Source: an uncultured Campylobacter sp.
Lineage (GTDB): Bacteria > Campylobacterota > Campylobacteria > Campylobacterales > Campylobacteraceae
NCBI RefSeq assembly: GCF_938030685.1
Contig: NZ_CALHHX010000156.1
Span: 1-13,054 of the forward strand
Length of the DNA stretch: 13,054 bases
Direction: 5' to 3'
Shown here piece after piece: positions 1 to 6,372 of the stretch (position 1 is the first letter of the stretch; every line of letters starts with the position of its first letter). The notes under the pieces are model-generated. The model searched no databases and was not told the origin of the DNA. It saw only the letters and a program-made list of their open reading frames with translations. Both the position numbers and the translations under genes were made by a program.

Positions 1-101
1 ATTTAGACGGCGCTGCGCTGGTAAAAGGCGCGGTGCGCGAATACGCGCGCGAAGTGAAGGACGAGAGCTTCCCGAGCGAGGAGTTTGAATATAGGCAGTA
101 G
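1..101 (+). CDS. panB: 3-methyl-2-oxobutanoate hydroxymethyltransferase (PanB), C-terminal fragment
   Basis: Only the last 32 codons lie in the window. The frame opens at base 3 and ends with a TAG stop at 99-101. The translated tail contains VKGAVREYAREVKDESFP followed by SEEFEYRQ. This matches the PanB C-terminus, where an 'I..AV..Y..EV..G.FP..EHSF' helix and tail close the (beta/alpha)8 barrel. PanB transfers a hydroxymethyl group from methylene-tetrahydrofolate to 2-oxoisovalerate, the first committed step of pantothenate and coenzyme A synthesis in the cytoplasm. The active-site residues are upstream and not visible. The call rests on a short conserved tail recognised from memory, so it is likely but not certain. 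Confidence 0.75.
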   Translation, partial: LDGAALVKGAVREYAREVKDESFPSEEFEYRQ

Positions 102-114
102 CGAGATTTGGATT

Positions 115-128
115 AAATTTTAAAATTT
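115..128. repeat. 14-base AT palindrome AAATTTTAAAATTT, copy 1
   Basis: This perfect palindrome starts 13 bases after the panB stop codon. It is followed by a second dyad, AATTT (124-128) and AAATT (137-141) flanking GGCGCC. Other exact copies are at 447-460, 6321-6334 and 6348-6361, all between genes. It could act in transcript 3'-end formation or simply be the densest form of the AAATTT word that fills intergenic DNA here. Confidence 0.6.
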
Positions 129-209
129 AGGCGCCGAAATTCTAGCGATAAAGTTCCGCTTGTCTTAAAACAATGTTTCGTTTTCGCGCGTCGCAAACTA
201 CGTAAACAG

Positions 210-240
210 CTCGCGCCGCTTAAAATTTATTCGGCGCGAG
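210..240. repeat. GC-rich stem-loop with 9-bp perfect stem
   Basis: CTCGCGCCG at 210-218 is the exact reverse complement of CGGCGCGAG at 232-240. They are separated by a 13-base AT-rich loop containing AAATTT. The stem is strong but no T-run follows on either strand, so it is not a textbook intrinsic terminator. It lies about 110 bases after panB and could stabilise a transcript end. Confidence 0.5.
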
Positions 241-446
241 AAATTGTAGGCGTTTTGTGCGGATACTCTGTGCGGACACTTTACGCGGGTACGCCGCGAG
301 CTAACGGCGGCTAATCGTAAAATAGGCGACATGGATATGTTGATCGCTGCGAATGTCCTATCGTGCGGCTGCACGTTCGTTACGAATAACGAAAAAGATT
401 CCAAAAATATAAGCGGGCTTAAAATAGAAAATTGGACGTAAATTTG

Positions 447-460
447 AAATTTTAAAATTT
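447..460. repeat. 14-base AT palindrome AAATTTTAAAATTT, copy 2
   Basis: Identical to the palindrome at 115-128 and again intergenic. Its right half is also the left arm of the hairpin at 454-487. Confidence 0.6.
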
Positions 461-487
461 ACGCTGCACGGCGGGCGTTTAAATTTT
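454..487. terminator. Possible terminator-like hairpin
   Basis: AAAATTTACGC (454-464) can pair with GCG (475-477) plus TAAATTTT (480-487), with a two-base TT bulge and a 10-base loop. The right arm ends in TTTT. The shape resembles a bidirectional AT-rich terminator. The GC core is only three pairs, and it lies far from panB, so support is weak. Confidence 0.25.
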
Positions 488-534
488 GCTCTCGCCGCAA
501 ATTGGCCGTCACGCCTAAACGGCTTATAAAATTT

Positions 535-548
535 AAGGAGAAAATTTG
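535..548 (+). promoter_or_regulatory. Ribosome binding site and TTG start
   Basis: AAGGAG at 535-540 lies five bases before a TTG codon at 546-548. The same AAGGAG-five-base arrangement precedes the TTG start of the orphan gene at 5216-6169, and a similar one precedes TTG at 3410. This supports TTG initiation rather than a downstream ATG. Confidence 0.65.
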
Positions 549-1220
549 GCTAAAGCTTTAAAAATCGTCATAGCCGTGGCTCTGGGCTTGCTCTTTTGCG
601 TAAAGGTACTGCCGATTTTGGCGGTATTTTTTGCGTTTAATTCTTTCTTTGATAAAGATGATATGGAGCTGGATAAAGCCCCGTTAATGCAAAATTACGA
701 GCAAAATCGCGAGAAATTCCTAGACCTGTTAGCTTTTGCAGGTCGCAACTTCCCTAAAAATTCGCGCGTCATGATCGAAAGTGCCTACGGCGATGAGTAT
801 ATTTGGATCTATATGGACGGCAATAAGACGAAATTTTATTCAAATTCTATTTTCAAAGATAATGCGCCGAGCATAGGCGAGGGGTTAAAGCTCATCGGCT
901 GGGACAAAAAGACGTTTGCAGAGCTAAAGTCAAAGCTCGCGGCGATAAACGCTAGAACTATCGTGCTAAATAGAAGCGGCGATAACCGAGTACCTTGGGC
1001 GAGCATCACCTACAGCTATATGGAGCACTTTGCCGATAGCTATGAATTTTATGTTCTCAATAGTCCAAAACTCGCCGAGCTATATGCCAAGGGCTACTCG
1101 AAAAAATTTCAAAGCGACGGCGTAGTATTTTTATACGCAATTGAAATATCAGATTATAGAGTGCTTTGTAAGAGTGACGACGACAATAAAAGTGTCTTGA
1201 TCAAAGAGAGCGATCGATAA
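546..1220 (+). CDS. Unrecognised membrane-anchored protein, 224 aa
   Basis: I do not recognise this protein. Residues 7-31 form one long hydrophobic segment after a Lys-containing N-terminus (MAKALK), so it is probably a membrane anchor or uncleaved signal. A hydrophilic domain of about 190 residues follows and would face the periplasm. That domain is rich in aromatic and charged residues (for example YGDEYIWIYMDGNKTKFY around 80-100) and has no visible catalytic or metal-binding motif. The start is TTG at 546, supported by AAGGAG five bases upstream; the stop is TAA. It stands alone, with 444 and 822 non-coding bases on either side, so the neighbourhood gives no functional clue. Its architecture (one N-terminal membrane segment plus a soluble domain) resembles that of the 5216-6169 protein, but I see no clear sequence similarity between them. 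Confidence 0.75.
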   Translation: MAKALKIVIAVALGLLFCVKVLPILAVFFAFNSFFDKDDMELDKAPLMQNYEQNREKFLDLLAFAGRNFPKNSRVMIESAYGDEYIWIYMDGNKTKFYSNSIFKDNAPSIGEGLKLIGWDKKTFAELKSKLAAINARTIVLNRSGDNRVPWASITYSYMEHFADSYEFYVLNSPKLAELYAKGYSKKFQSDGVVFLYAIEISDYRVLCKSDDDNKSVLIKESDR

Positions 1221-1223
1221 AGC

Positions 1224-1240
1224 GTCGTGAGATTCACGGC
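1224..1240 (+). terminator. Short hairpin just after the 546-1220 gene
   Basis: GTCGTGA (1224-1230) can pair with TCACGGC (1234-1240) with one G-T wobble and a three-base loop. It starts three bases after the TAA stop and is followed by TAAATTTAAT. The position fits a terminator, but the T-tract is interrupted. Confidence 0.35.
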
Positions 1241-1241
1241 T

Positions 1242-2020
1242 AAATTTAATCGCCCGAGCCCGCGTTAAGCTTAGCGGTAAATTTTACAATCCGCGCCGAA
1301 TTCCAAGCAGTCGCGAAAGACAAAACTCCGCGCGAAATTTTACCTAGCCGCGCAAGTGCGCAAGGTAGATTTTGCATAGGATTTTACGTAGAATTCTGCG
1401 CAAAATTTATTGCGAAATTTTAACCGACTACGCGAGACGGAATTTTAGCCTGCTGCGTGCCGCGGAGCTTGAAGCGCGGGATTTAAAGCCTTGCTGCCGC
1501 AAAAACAAAATCCGTATCAAAGCTCTACGAGACAAAATTACGTTGCAAAATTTCGCTGTAAAATTCCAGGCGCCGAATTTACTATCGTAAAATTCCATCG
1601 CCAAATTTCACGTTGTAAAGCCTCGCGTATTTTTCAAACGGCTAAATTTCGCTTCTAAATTCTATGCGCTCAAATTTCGCACCGCTTGCTCCGCAATCGT
1701 CGCTCGCGAACGCCAAAGTCTTAAATTCTGCGCTATCAAATTCCACGCATTAAAATTTAGCGCAGTTACCATTCGGCGCGCTGTTTGGGAGCCGCCACAA
1801 TAAAATTCCGCACTAAGGCATAGCGAGCGTAGCGGCATGAGCGTAGTCTTAAAACGTCGCGCTAAAATTTCGCAGTCTTTCGCGACGGGTGCCTGCTTTT
1901 AGCCCAACCCTAAGCGCGTACCGTAAAATTCCGTACCGTAAATTTTATCTCGCTCGCAAAGACGGCGCCTTGCTAAAATTGTCAAAATTTAGCCATTTTT
2001 CGCTACACTTGCTAAAATTT
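1242..2020. repeat. RAATTY-dense non-coding island
   Basis: The gap between the 546-1220 gene and ruvB (1221-2042) has no convincing gene. A 72-codon frame at 1372-1590 starts with TTG, lacks a ribosome binding site and consists of KF/NF/IL words generated by the repeats. By hand I count 25 RAATTY hexamers (AAATTT, AAATTC, GAATTC, GAATTT), whereas a random sequence of even composition would give about one. Several runs are quasi-periodic: starts at 1391/1403/1415, at 1561/1575/1590/1603, at 1644/1657/1672 and at 1723/1738/1753, i.e. 12-15 bases apart. Flanks are often GCG or CGC. A local direct repeat CGTACCGTAAA occurs at 1917-1927 and 1932-1942. Function is unknown; see findings. Confidence 0.7.
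1990..2018 (+). promoter_or_regulatory. Putative ruvB promoter (extended -10)
   Basis: TGCTAAAAT at 2010-2018 is an extended -10 element. TAGCCA at 1990-1995 lies 17 bases upstream of its hexamer and matches four of six -35 positions. Transcription would start near 2025, giving a leader of about 18 bases. An identical TGCTAAAAT at 1971-1979 could be an alternative or simply part of the repeated AAATT words. Confidence 0.4.
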
Positions 2021-2042
2021 TAAAAACGATTAAAGAGAGATT

Positions 2043-3059
2043 ATGGACAGAATTGTAGAGATCGAAAAGATGCAGCTCGATGAGAGCGTGGAGAGCTCGC
2101 TGCGCCCGTCAAGCTTCGAGGATTACGTGGGGCAGGAGAAGATCAAATCAAACCTCGCTATCGCGATCGCCGCGGCGAAAAAGCGCGCTGGCGTGCTTGA
2201 TCACGTGCTTTTCTACGGGCCGCCCGGGCTCGGTAAAACCACGCTCGCGCATATCATCGCCGCTCAGATGGGCGCCGCTATCAAGGTCACCGCCGCGCCG
2301 ATGATCGAAAAGGCGGGCGATCTGGCGGCGATTTTAACGAACCTGCAAAGCGGCGACGTACTTTTCATCGACGAGATCCACCGCCTAAGCCCCGCGATCG
2401 AGGAGGTGCTGTATTCGGCGATGGAGGACTTCCGCCTCGACATCATCATCGGCTCCGGGCCCGCCGCGCAGACCATCAAGATCGACATTCCGCACTTTAC
2501 GCTCATCGGCGCCACGACGCGCGCAGGCATGATCTCCGCGCCGCTGCGGGATCGCTTCGGAATGCAGTTTCGCTTGCAGTTTTACACGAACGCTGAGCTT
2601 GCGCGGATAGTGCAGATCGCCTCTGTTAAACTCGGGAAGGAGAGCGCGGCCGACGCCAGCGCCGAGATCGCGCGTCGCTCTCGCGGTACTCCGCGTATTG
2701 CGCTAAGGCTGCTGCGCCGCATACGCGATTTTGCCGAGGTGCGCGACGAGGGCGCTATCTCGCACGATCGCGCGCGTGAGGGGCTCGAGGCGCTGGGCGT
2801 GGACGAGCAGGGCTTTGACGAGATGGATATAAAATATTTGGAAATTTTATTTGACGCTAAGCGCCGTGCCTTGGGGCTTAGCACGATCGCGGCGGCGCTT
2901 AGCGAGGATGAGGGCACGATCGAGGACGTCATCGAGCCCTATCTGCTCGCTAACGGCTACATCGAAAAGACCGCCAAAGGTCGCATCGCAACCGATAAGG
3001 CGCGCGAGGCGCTCGGTCGCGTGCTAAAGACCGCGGAGAGAAATCTGTTTGAGGAGTGA
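2043..3059 (+). CDS. ruvB: Holliday junction branch migration ATPase RuvB
   Basis: RuvB is the hexameric AAA+ motor that, with RuvA, drives branch migration of Holliday junctions during recombinational repair in the cytoplasm. The 338-residue length is normal. Visible landmarks are the N-terminal 'LRPSSFEDYVGQ' segment (about 20-31), Walker A GPPGLGKT (59-66), Walker B DEIH (110-113), sensor I GATTR (156-160), the LRDRFG arginine-finger region (168-173) and sensor II RGTPRIA (214-220). The C-terminal winged helix has the family's LGLS..AAALSED.GTIEDVIEPYL pattern followed by G(Y)I. The ATG start is preceded by AAAGAGAGA. ruvA and ruvC are not in the window, which is common in this group. An AI-2E-type gene follows on the same strand after a 350-base gap. 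From memory, ruvB also has an AI-2E-type neighbour in C. jejuni. The gene is markedly GC-rich (38 of 60 bases in 2461-2520) and nearly free of RAATTY. Confidence 0.98.
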   Translation: MDRIVEIEKMQLDESVESSLRPSSFEDYVGQEKIKSNLAIAIAAAKKRAGVLDHVLFYGPPGLGKTTLAHIIAAQMGAAIKVTAAPMIEKAGDLAAILTNLQSGDVLFIDEIHRLSPAIEEVLYSAMEDFRLDIIIGSGPAAQTIKIDIPHFTLIGATTRAGMISAPLRDRFGMQFRLQFYTNAELARIVQIASVKLGKESAADASAEIARRSRGTPRIALRLLRRIRDFAEVRDEGAISHDRAREGLEALGVDEQGFDEMDIKYLEILFDAKRRALGLSTIAAALSEDEGTIEDVIEPYLLANGYIEKTAKGRIATDKAREALGRVLKTAERNLFEE

Positions 3060-3409
3060 TCTGCGAGTTTGAAATTTAATCGGGCTCGGCGGGCGCTTAA
3101 AATATTATTTCTATCGGTCGCTTTCCCTTTAAAATTTAAACGGGCTTTGCAGGTTTCTTGCGGTGTGTTTACGTCGCGTGCCGCCTATGGGTTATTTGCT
3201 AGGCGGGTGCTTGGGCGTACACTTTGTGTCAGCCCGCCGCCTTTAGTCTTTTAAATTTTACTTCGAAATTTTAATAAACACACCCGTTGCGTCGTCGCGC
3301 GCTGTATGTGCGAGAACGCTGCTCGTAAATTCTATGAAATTTCAAAATTTAATCGAAATCTGATAAAAAAATTTATAAAATACGTCATCAAATTTCAAAA
3401 GGATAAAAT
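3060..3409. other. Non-coding gap downstream of ruvB with one hairpin
   Basis: A 61-codon frame at 3069-3254 shows no family features and no ribosome binding site, so I do not call it. About ten RAATTY words occur here. A stem-loop at 3202-3238 pairs GGCGGG (3202-3207) with CCCGCC (3233-3238), with an inner ACAC-TTT-GTGT stem. Eight bases later comes an interrupted T-rich stretch, so it may be the ruvB transcript end, but it is far from the stop codon. Confidence 0.45.
3374..3403 (+). promoter_or_regulatory. Putative -10 and ribosome binding site for the AI-2E-type gene
   Basis: TATAAAAT at 3374-3381 is a plausible -10 element in AT-rich DNA, without a clear -35. AAAAGGA at 3397-3403 lies six bases before the TTG start at 3410 and decides the start choice. 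Confidence 0.4.
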
Positions 3410-4849
3410 TTGCCGACGCCAAAAGATAACGCCGCAAGCCGCAATGAAAACCTGGCTGAAAAGATAGCTCAAAATAACGCTGAGAATAACGCTAAAGGCG
3501 AGGCTCAAAATTTCACTGAAAATCAGACTGTAAATAACGCTGAGGGCAAAATCCAAGCCGCCGCCGAAGCCAAAGCGACCGTCAAAAACAAAATCGAAGC
3601 CGCTGCCGAAAATCAAAGCAAAAACCGGACCGCAACCGACAAAGCCTCATCTGCTGGTGCAGCCGCGCTTAACGACGCTGCCGAAGCCAACGAGACCTTC
3701 TCGGCTAATGCTTCCGCATTAGGCGCCGCTGCCGCTTCGGGAGCCGCTGCCACTTCGGGAGCCGCTGCGGGTATGAAAGCAGGTCTTGCCAAGGCTAGCG
3801 GGCGCGCGAAAACGAACAAGATATTTTTTATCGGCGCAACCTTGCTGATGTTTTGCTGCGTGATCTATCTGTTCTCGCCATTTTTAATGGTGATCGCAAT
3901 CGGCGTACTGATGGCGGTGGCGACCTCGGGTCTGCACGCTAAAGTAACGAAGCTGTGTCGCGGCAGGCGCACTCTAGCCTCGGTGCTTAGCCTATTTTTG
4001 CTCTGCGCGCTTTTTTTCGTGCCCTTCATCTACGCAGTGATCGAGATCGCCAAAAACGCCGCGAGCTTCGATATGGCGCGCCTAAACGATGCGCTTAGCT
4101 ACGTTCAGAGCCTAAACATCAAGCTGCCTGGGCCTTTTGAAAAATTTGATACGCAGTTTCGCTCGTTTTTGGCAAACCTTGATGTCGCGGGCTTAGCGAA
4201 ACAGATCATCTCCTATCTCTCGGTCGTCGGTAAATCCAGCGCGAAATTTATCGTAGATATGGTGCTTATCATCGTGTTTTGCTTTTTTGCATACCTCTAC
4301 GGCGAGAGCTTCAAGCGCTTTTTTAAAAAAATTCTACCCGTCGAGCCCGCACAGATCGATTATATCTTTTCCGAGACGGCAAATACGATGAGCGTCGTGT
4401 TTTACTCGACTATCTTCAACGCCGTATTGCAGGGCTTTTTGTTTTCGATCATCGCAGGGATCTTCGGCTTTGACGCGCTGCTGATGGGGGTGCTTTTCGC
4501 CTTCTGCTCACTCATCCCCGCAGTCGGCGGTGCGCTTATCTACGTGCCTACCGCGCTATACGTACTAGCGGGGGGCAGCACTTCGGGCGCGATCGTGATA
4601 ATGGCGTATTGCGTGATACTGATCTCAACGCTCGCGGACAGCTTCGTAAAGCCGCTCGTGATCAAATTTATCAACTCGCGCCTGGTCGAAAACCCCGCAA
4701 ATATCAACGAGATGCTGATCTTCTTCTCGATGCTTTCGGGCATCAGCACGTTCGGGTTCTGGGGCGTGATCTTGGGGCCCGCGATTTTAACGCTATTTAT
4801 CGCTGTGCTAAATTTATACGACTATCTAAAAAAGATAGAATTCGAGTAG
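3410..4849 (+). CDS. AI-2E/PerM family transporter-like membrane protein with N-terminal extension
   Basis: This 479-residue protein has the AI-2E family membrane core at residues 138-470. There are hydrophobic segments at about 138-172, 188-212, 268-297 and several between 326 and 470. The conserved C-terminal motifs are IPAVGG (369-374), a DSFVKPLVI segment (410-418) and FGFWGVILGP (448-457). Family members are polytopic inner-membrane proteins; a few export autoinducer-2 or exchange ions, but the substrate here cannot be inferred. The unusual part is residues 1-135, a hydrophilic Ala/Asn/Glu/Lys-rich stretch before the first membrane segment that the usual 340-370-residue members lack. It contains an 18-base tandem repeat. 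The TTG start has a well-placed AAAAGGA. An internal ATG at 3773 (residue 122) would give a standard-length 358-residue protein but has a poorer ribosome binding site. The gene probably ends at the hairpin at 4855. Confidence 0.88.
   Translation: MPTPKDNAASRNENLAEKIAQNNAENNAKGEAQNFTENQTVNNAEGKIQAAAEAKATVKNKIEAAAENQSKNRTATDKASSAGAAALNDAAEANETFSANASALGAAAASGAAATSGAAAGMKAGLAKASGRAKTNKIFFIGATLLMFCCVIYLFSPFLMVIAIGVLMAVATSGLHAKVTKLCRGRRTLASVLSLFLLCALFFVPFIYAVIEIAKNAASFDMARLNDALSYVQSLNIKLPGPFEKFDTQFRSFLANLDVAGLAKQIISYLSVVGKSSAKFIVDMVLIIVFCFFAYLYGESFKRFFKKILPVEPAQIDYIFSETANTMSVVFYSTIFNAVLQGFLFSIIAGIFGFDALLMGVLFAFCSLIPAVGGALIYVPTALYVLAGGSTSGAIVIMAYCVILISTLADSFVKPLVIKFINSRLVENPANINEMLIFFSMLSGISTFGFWGVILGPAILTLFIAVLNLYDYLKKIEFE
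3725..3768 (+). repeat. 18-base tandem repeat, about 2.4 copies, inside the AI-2E-type gene
   Basis: Units at 3725-3742 and 3743-3760 differ at one base (GCCGCTGCCRCTTCGGGA), and an 8-base partial third copy follows. Each unit adds six residues (Ala/Ser/Gly/Thr). Copy-number change would keep the reading frame and only alter the length of the N-terminal extension. Confidence 0.8.
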
Positions 4850-5215
4850 GGCTTGCGCCGCTGGGCGCTTTTAAATTTATGAAAATGTCTCCCGTAAAGC
4901 ACAATGCCAAGCATACCCTTGCGGCTCTTGCGCCCTCGCGCCTTTTTATCCGCTCGCGCTTTTGCGCGGGCTTAAAGGCTTTAAATTTAAAGGCAAATTT
5001 TAATTTCAGCTGCTGCTTGCACTCTTTGACGAATTTTAGAGCAAAGATCGCGAGTATCGGCGAGGTTATTTTGGGTCGCGTCATGCGGCGGCGCAGTATT
5101 TTTAAGCTACACCGCGCGGCGCGGCGAAATTTTATGGATTAGAGTTTAAATTTAAAGTAGTCGTTAATAAAAGAAAGAATTTTAACTTCAGCTCTAGCAA
5201 GCAATGCCCAGCAAC
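4850..5215. other. Non-coding gap between converging genes
   Basis: These 366 bases separate the AI-2E-type gene (+) from the orphan gene (-). A plus-strand frame from ATG 4879 to 5142 and a minus-strand frame across 4797-5084 are open, but both lack a ribosome binding site and any recognisable family pattern. The stretch contains a CTTTAAATTTAAAG palindrome at 4979-4992, a related TTTAAATTTAAA near 5145-5156 and about seven RAATTY words. Confidence 0.5.
4855..4872 (+). terminator. Likely intrinsic terminator of the AI-2E-type gene
   Basis: GCGCC (4855-4859) pairs with GGCGC (4864-4868) around a GCTG loop, followed directly by TTTT and then AAATTT. It starts six bases after the stop codon. 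The five-pair stem is short, so strength is uncertain. Confidence 0.45.
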
Positions 5216-6169
5216 TCAATACCCACTTTCGTCGCCTTCTCCTTGCGAGTTAAAATTTATCTTATTCTTTTGATTCTTTAAATTTTGGTATTGTTTGAAA
5301 AGTATGTCCGTCTCATGTTTATCATAGTATAAATTTTTATTATAAAATATCGTTTCATAATCGAGATTGCTCCCCTTGTCGTATATTGAAATGAAAGAAA
5401 ATATATATTCTCTATTGCAATCCGTATTTTCATCAATTATCTTTTTATAGTTATAGCAAAACGGGTATATGCTCTTTTTTTGTTGATAAAATATATCCCT
5501 AAATATAGAGTTTAAAAGCCACCTATAACATCTGTTTTCTGGAGTAATTATGTCAAATTTTTTAGTTTTTGTTTCGTACATAATTGGTAATTGTATGTCA
5601 TTTTTACTTATAAATACAAAATCAGTAAATAGGTCGAATGAGTGGTTGGCGCCATCTCCAAACCTCATATATATAAAATTCTCTATAAAATTTCCATCTT
5701 CGTCAATCAAATGCTTTTGCTCCCAAGGATAAAAGAGCCGTAGCTTTAAAACCTCGTCGTTTCCTACAATCTCTTCGGCGTTTTGTATAGGTTCGCCGTT
5801 TTTGCAAATTTTAGAGCCCAAATCCATTAGATAATCAAAATTTAGCCTTTTATCCAGCTTCCAAAATTCGCATCTATCATCGGGGTATTTATCGCCGTTG
5901 CACCATGAAAATCTTACTCTCTCATAGCCGTTTTTGTCTAAGTGAATATCCGCCATCTTGCCGAAATCTATTTGCGGATAATTATCTAAGTAGTGAAGCT
6001 TTTTTAGGTAATCTTTTAAATTTAACTCTACGATCTCTTTTTGCGTTAGATTTTTATCGCTAAAATCAAGCGCTTCTAAGATAGCTGAAATTCTATATGT
6101 GGGCAGCAAGGCGATAAATATGCAAAGCCAGATCAGAAAAACTATAATACAAAGGTATTTCAGGCGCAA
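5216..6169 (-). CDS. Unrecognised AT-rich orphan, membrane-anchored protein, 317 aa
   Basis: I do not recognise this protein. Residues 4-24 form one hydrophobic segment after a basic start (MRLKY), which suggests an inner-membrane anchor with the remaining 290 residues outside the cytoplasm. The body is rich in Asp, Lys, Asn, Tyr and Phe, contains several cysteines and ends in a polar Gln/Asn/Lys-rich tail. No catalytic motif is apparent. The start is TTG at 6169-6167 with AAGGAG at 6180-6175, five bases away. Base composition is unlike the neighbours: 13 of 60 bases are G or C in 5401-5460, against 38 of 60 in a ruvB segment, while the 5' part of the gene is less extreme (23 of 60 in 5941-6000). 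This suggests acquisition from an AT-rich source or weak selection. It sits between an unrelated plus-strand gene and the end of the nap operon and is probably transcribed alone. Confidence 0.75.
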   Translation of the reverse strand: MRLKYLCIIVFLIWLCIFIALLPTYRISAILEALDFSDKNLTQKEIVELNLKDYLKKLHYLDNYPQIDFGKMADIHLDKNGYERVRFSWCNGDKYPDDRCEFWKLDKRLNFDYLMDLGSKICKNGEPIQNAEEIVGNDEVLKLRLFYPWEQKHLIDEDGNFIENFIYMRFGDGANHSFDLFTDFVFISKNDIQLPIMYETKTKKFDIITPENRCYRWLLNSIFRDIFYQQKKSIYPFCYNYKKIIDENTDCNREYIFSFISIYDKGSNLDYETIFYNKNLYYDKHETDILFKQYQNLKNQKNKINFNSQGEGDESGY

Positions 6170-6174
6170 GCTTA

Positions 6175-6203
6175 CTCCTTCGGGCAGATTGCGCTATATT
6201 ATC
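6175..6203 (-). promoter_or_regulatory. Ribosome binding site and possible -10 of the orphan gene
   Basis: On the minus strand, AAGGAG (6180-6175) precedes the TTG start by five bases. GATAATAT (6203-6196) upstream could be a -10 element, with no clear -35. Confidence 0.35.
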
Positions 6204-6294
6204 CAATGCAAGCTTAACGAGCCCATAATCCGCAGCGCTTGCAGCAAACGACTTACTGTAAAAATTCCAAGCTTGCTTACGCGGTTAAAATTAT

Positions 6295-6363
6295 GTAGTT
6301 AAATTTGGTAGTTAAATTTGAAATTTTAAAATTTGCATTTGACGGTAAAATTTTAAAATTTGC
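6295..6363. repeat. Nested direct repeats downstream of napD
   Basis: Two perfect tandem copies of GTAGTTAAATTTG occupy 6295-6307 and 6308-6320. They are followed by two copies of AAATTTTAAAATTTGC at 6321-6336 and 6348-6363, 27 bases apart. Because AAATTTTAAAATTT is its own reverse complement, the two copies can also pair with each other as a 14-bp AT stem around a 13-base loop. The block lies 10 bases past the napD stop and could contribute to ending the nap transcript. Confidence 0.7.
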
Positions 6364-6372
6364 GGCGGCGGT

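Larger units (their letters stand above)
102..545. other. Non-coding gap between panB and the 546-1220 gene
   Basis: I see no credible gene in these 444 bases. The only sizeable open frame (198-404, minus strand) has no family resemblance and runs across a GC-rich hairpin. The stretch holds about ten RAATTY hexamers, two copies of a 14-base AT palindrome (115-128 and 447-460) and at least two stem-loops, listed separately. A minor GCCGT/ACGGC hairpin lies at 505-523, just before the ribosome binding site of the next gene. Confidence 0.6.

Noticed and set aside
198..404. 68-codon minus-strand open frame after panB
   Set aside because: It has no family pattern or ribosome binding site, and it spans the 210-240 hairpin.
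1372..1590. 72-codon plus-strand open frame in the gap before ruvB
   Set aside because: It starts with TTG without a ribosome binding site, and its sequence is explained by the RAATTY words (KF, NF and IL repeats). No family pattern is visible.
1242..2020. CRISPR array
   Set aside because: The repeated word is only six bases, its flanks vary, and spacing is 12-15 bases rather than about 30-base repeats with unique spacers.
3069..3254. 61-codon frame after ruvB
   Set aside because: It is short, has no ribosome binding site and contains the 3202-3238 hairpin.
4797..5084. 95-codon minus-strand frame
   Set aside because: It overlaps the end of the AI-2E-type gene, has a Lys/Phe-rich random look and matches no family that I recognise.
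4879..5142. 88-codon plus-strand frame from an ATG after the AI-2E-type gene
   Set aside because: There is no ribosome binding site, it follows a probable terminator directly, and its composition looks like translated spacer.
102..6372. tRNA, other stable RNA or insertion sequence in the gaps
   Set aside because: I found no cloverleaf, no transposase-like frame and no terminal inverted repeats with target duplication.
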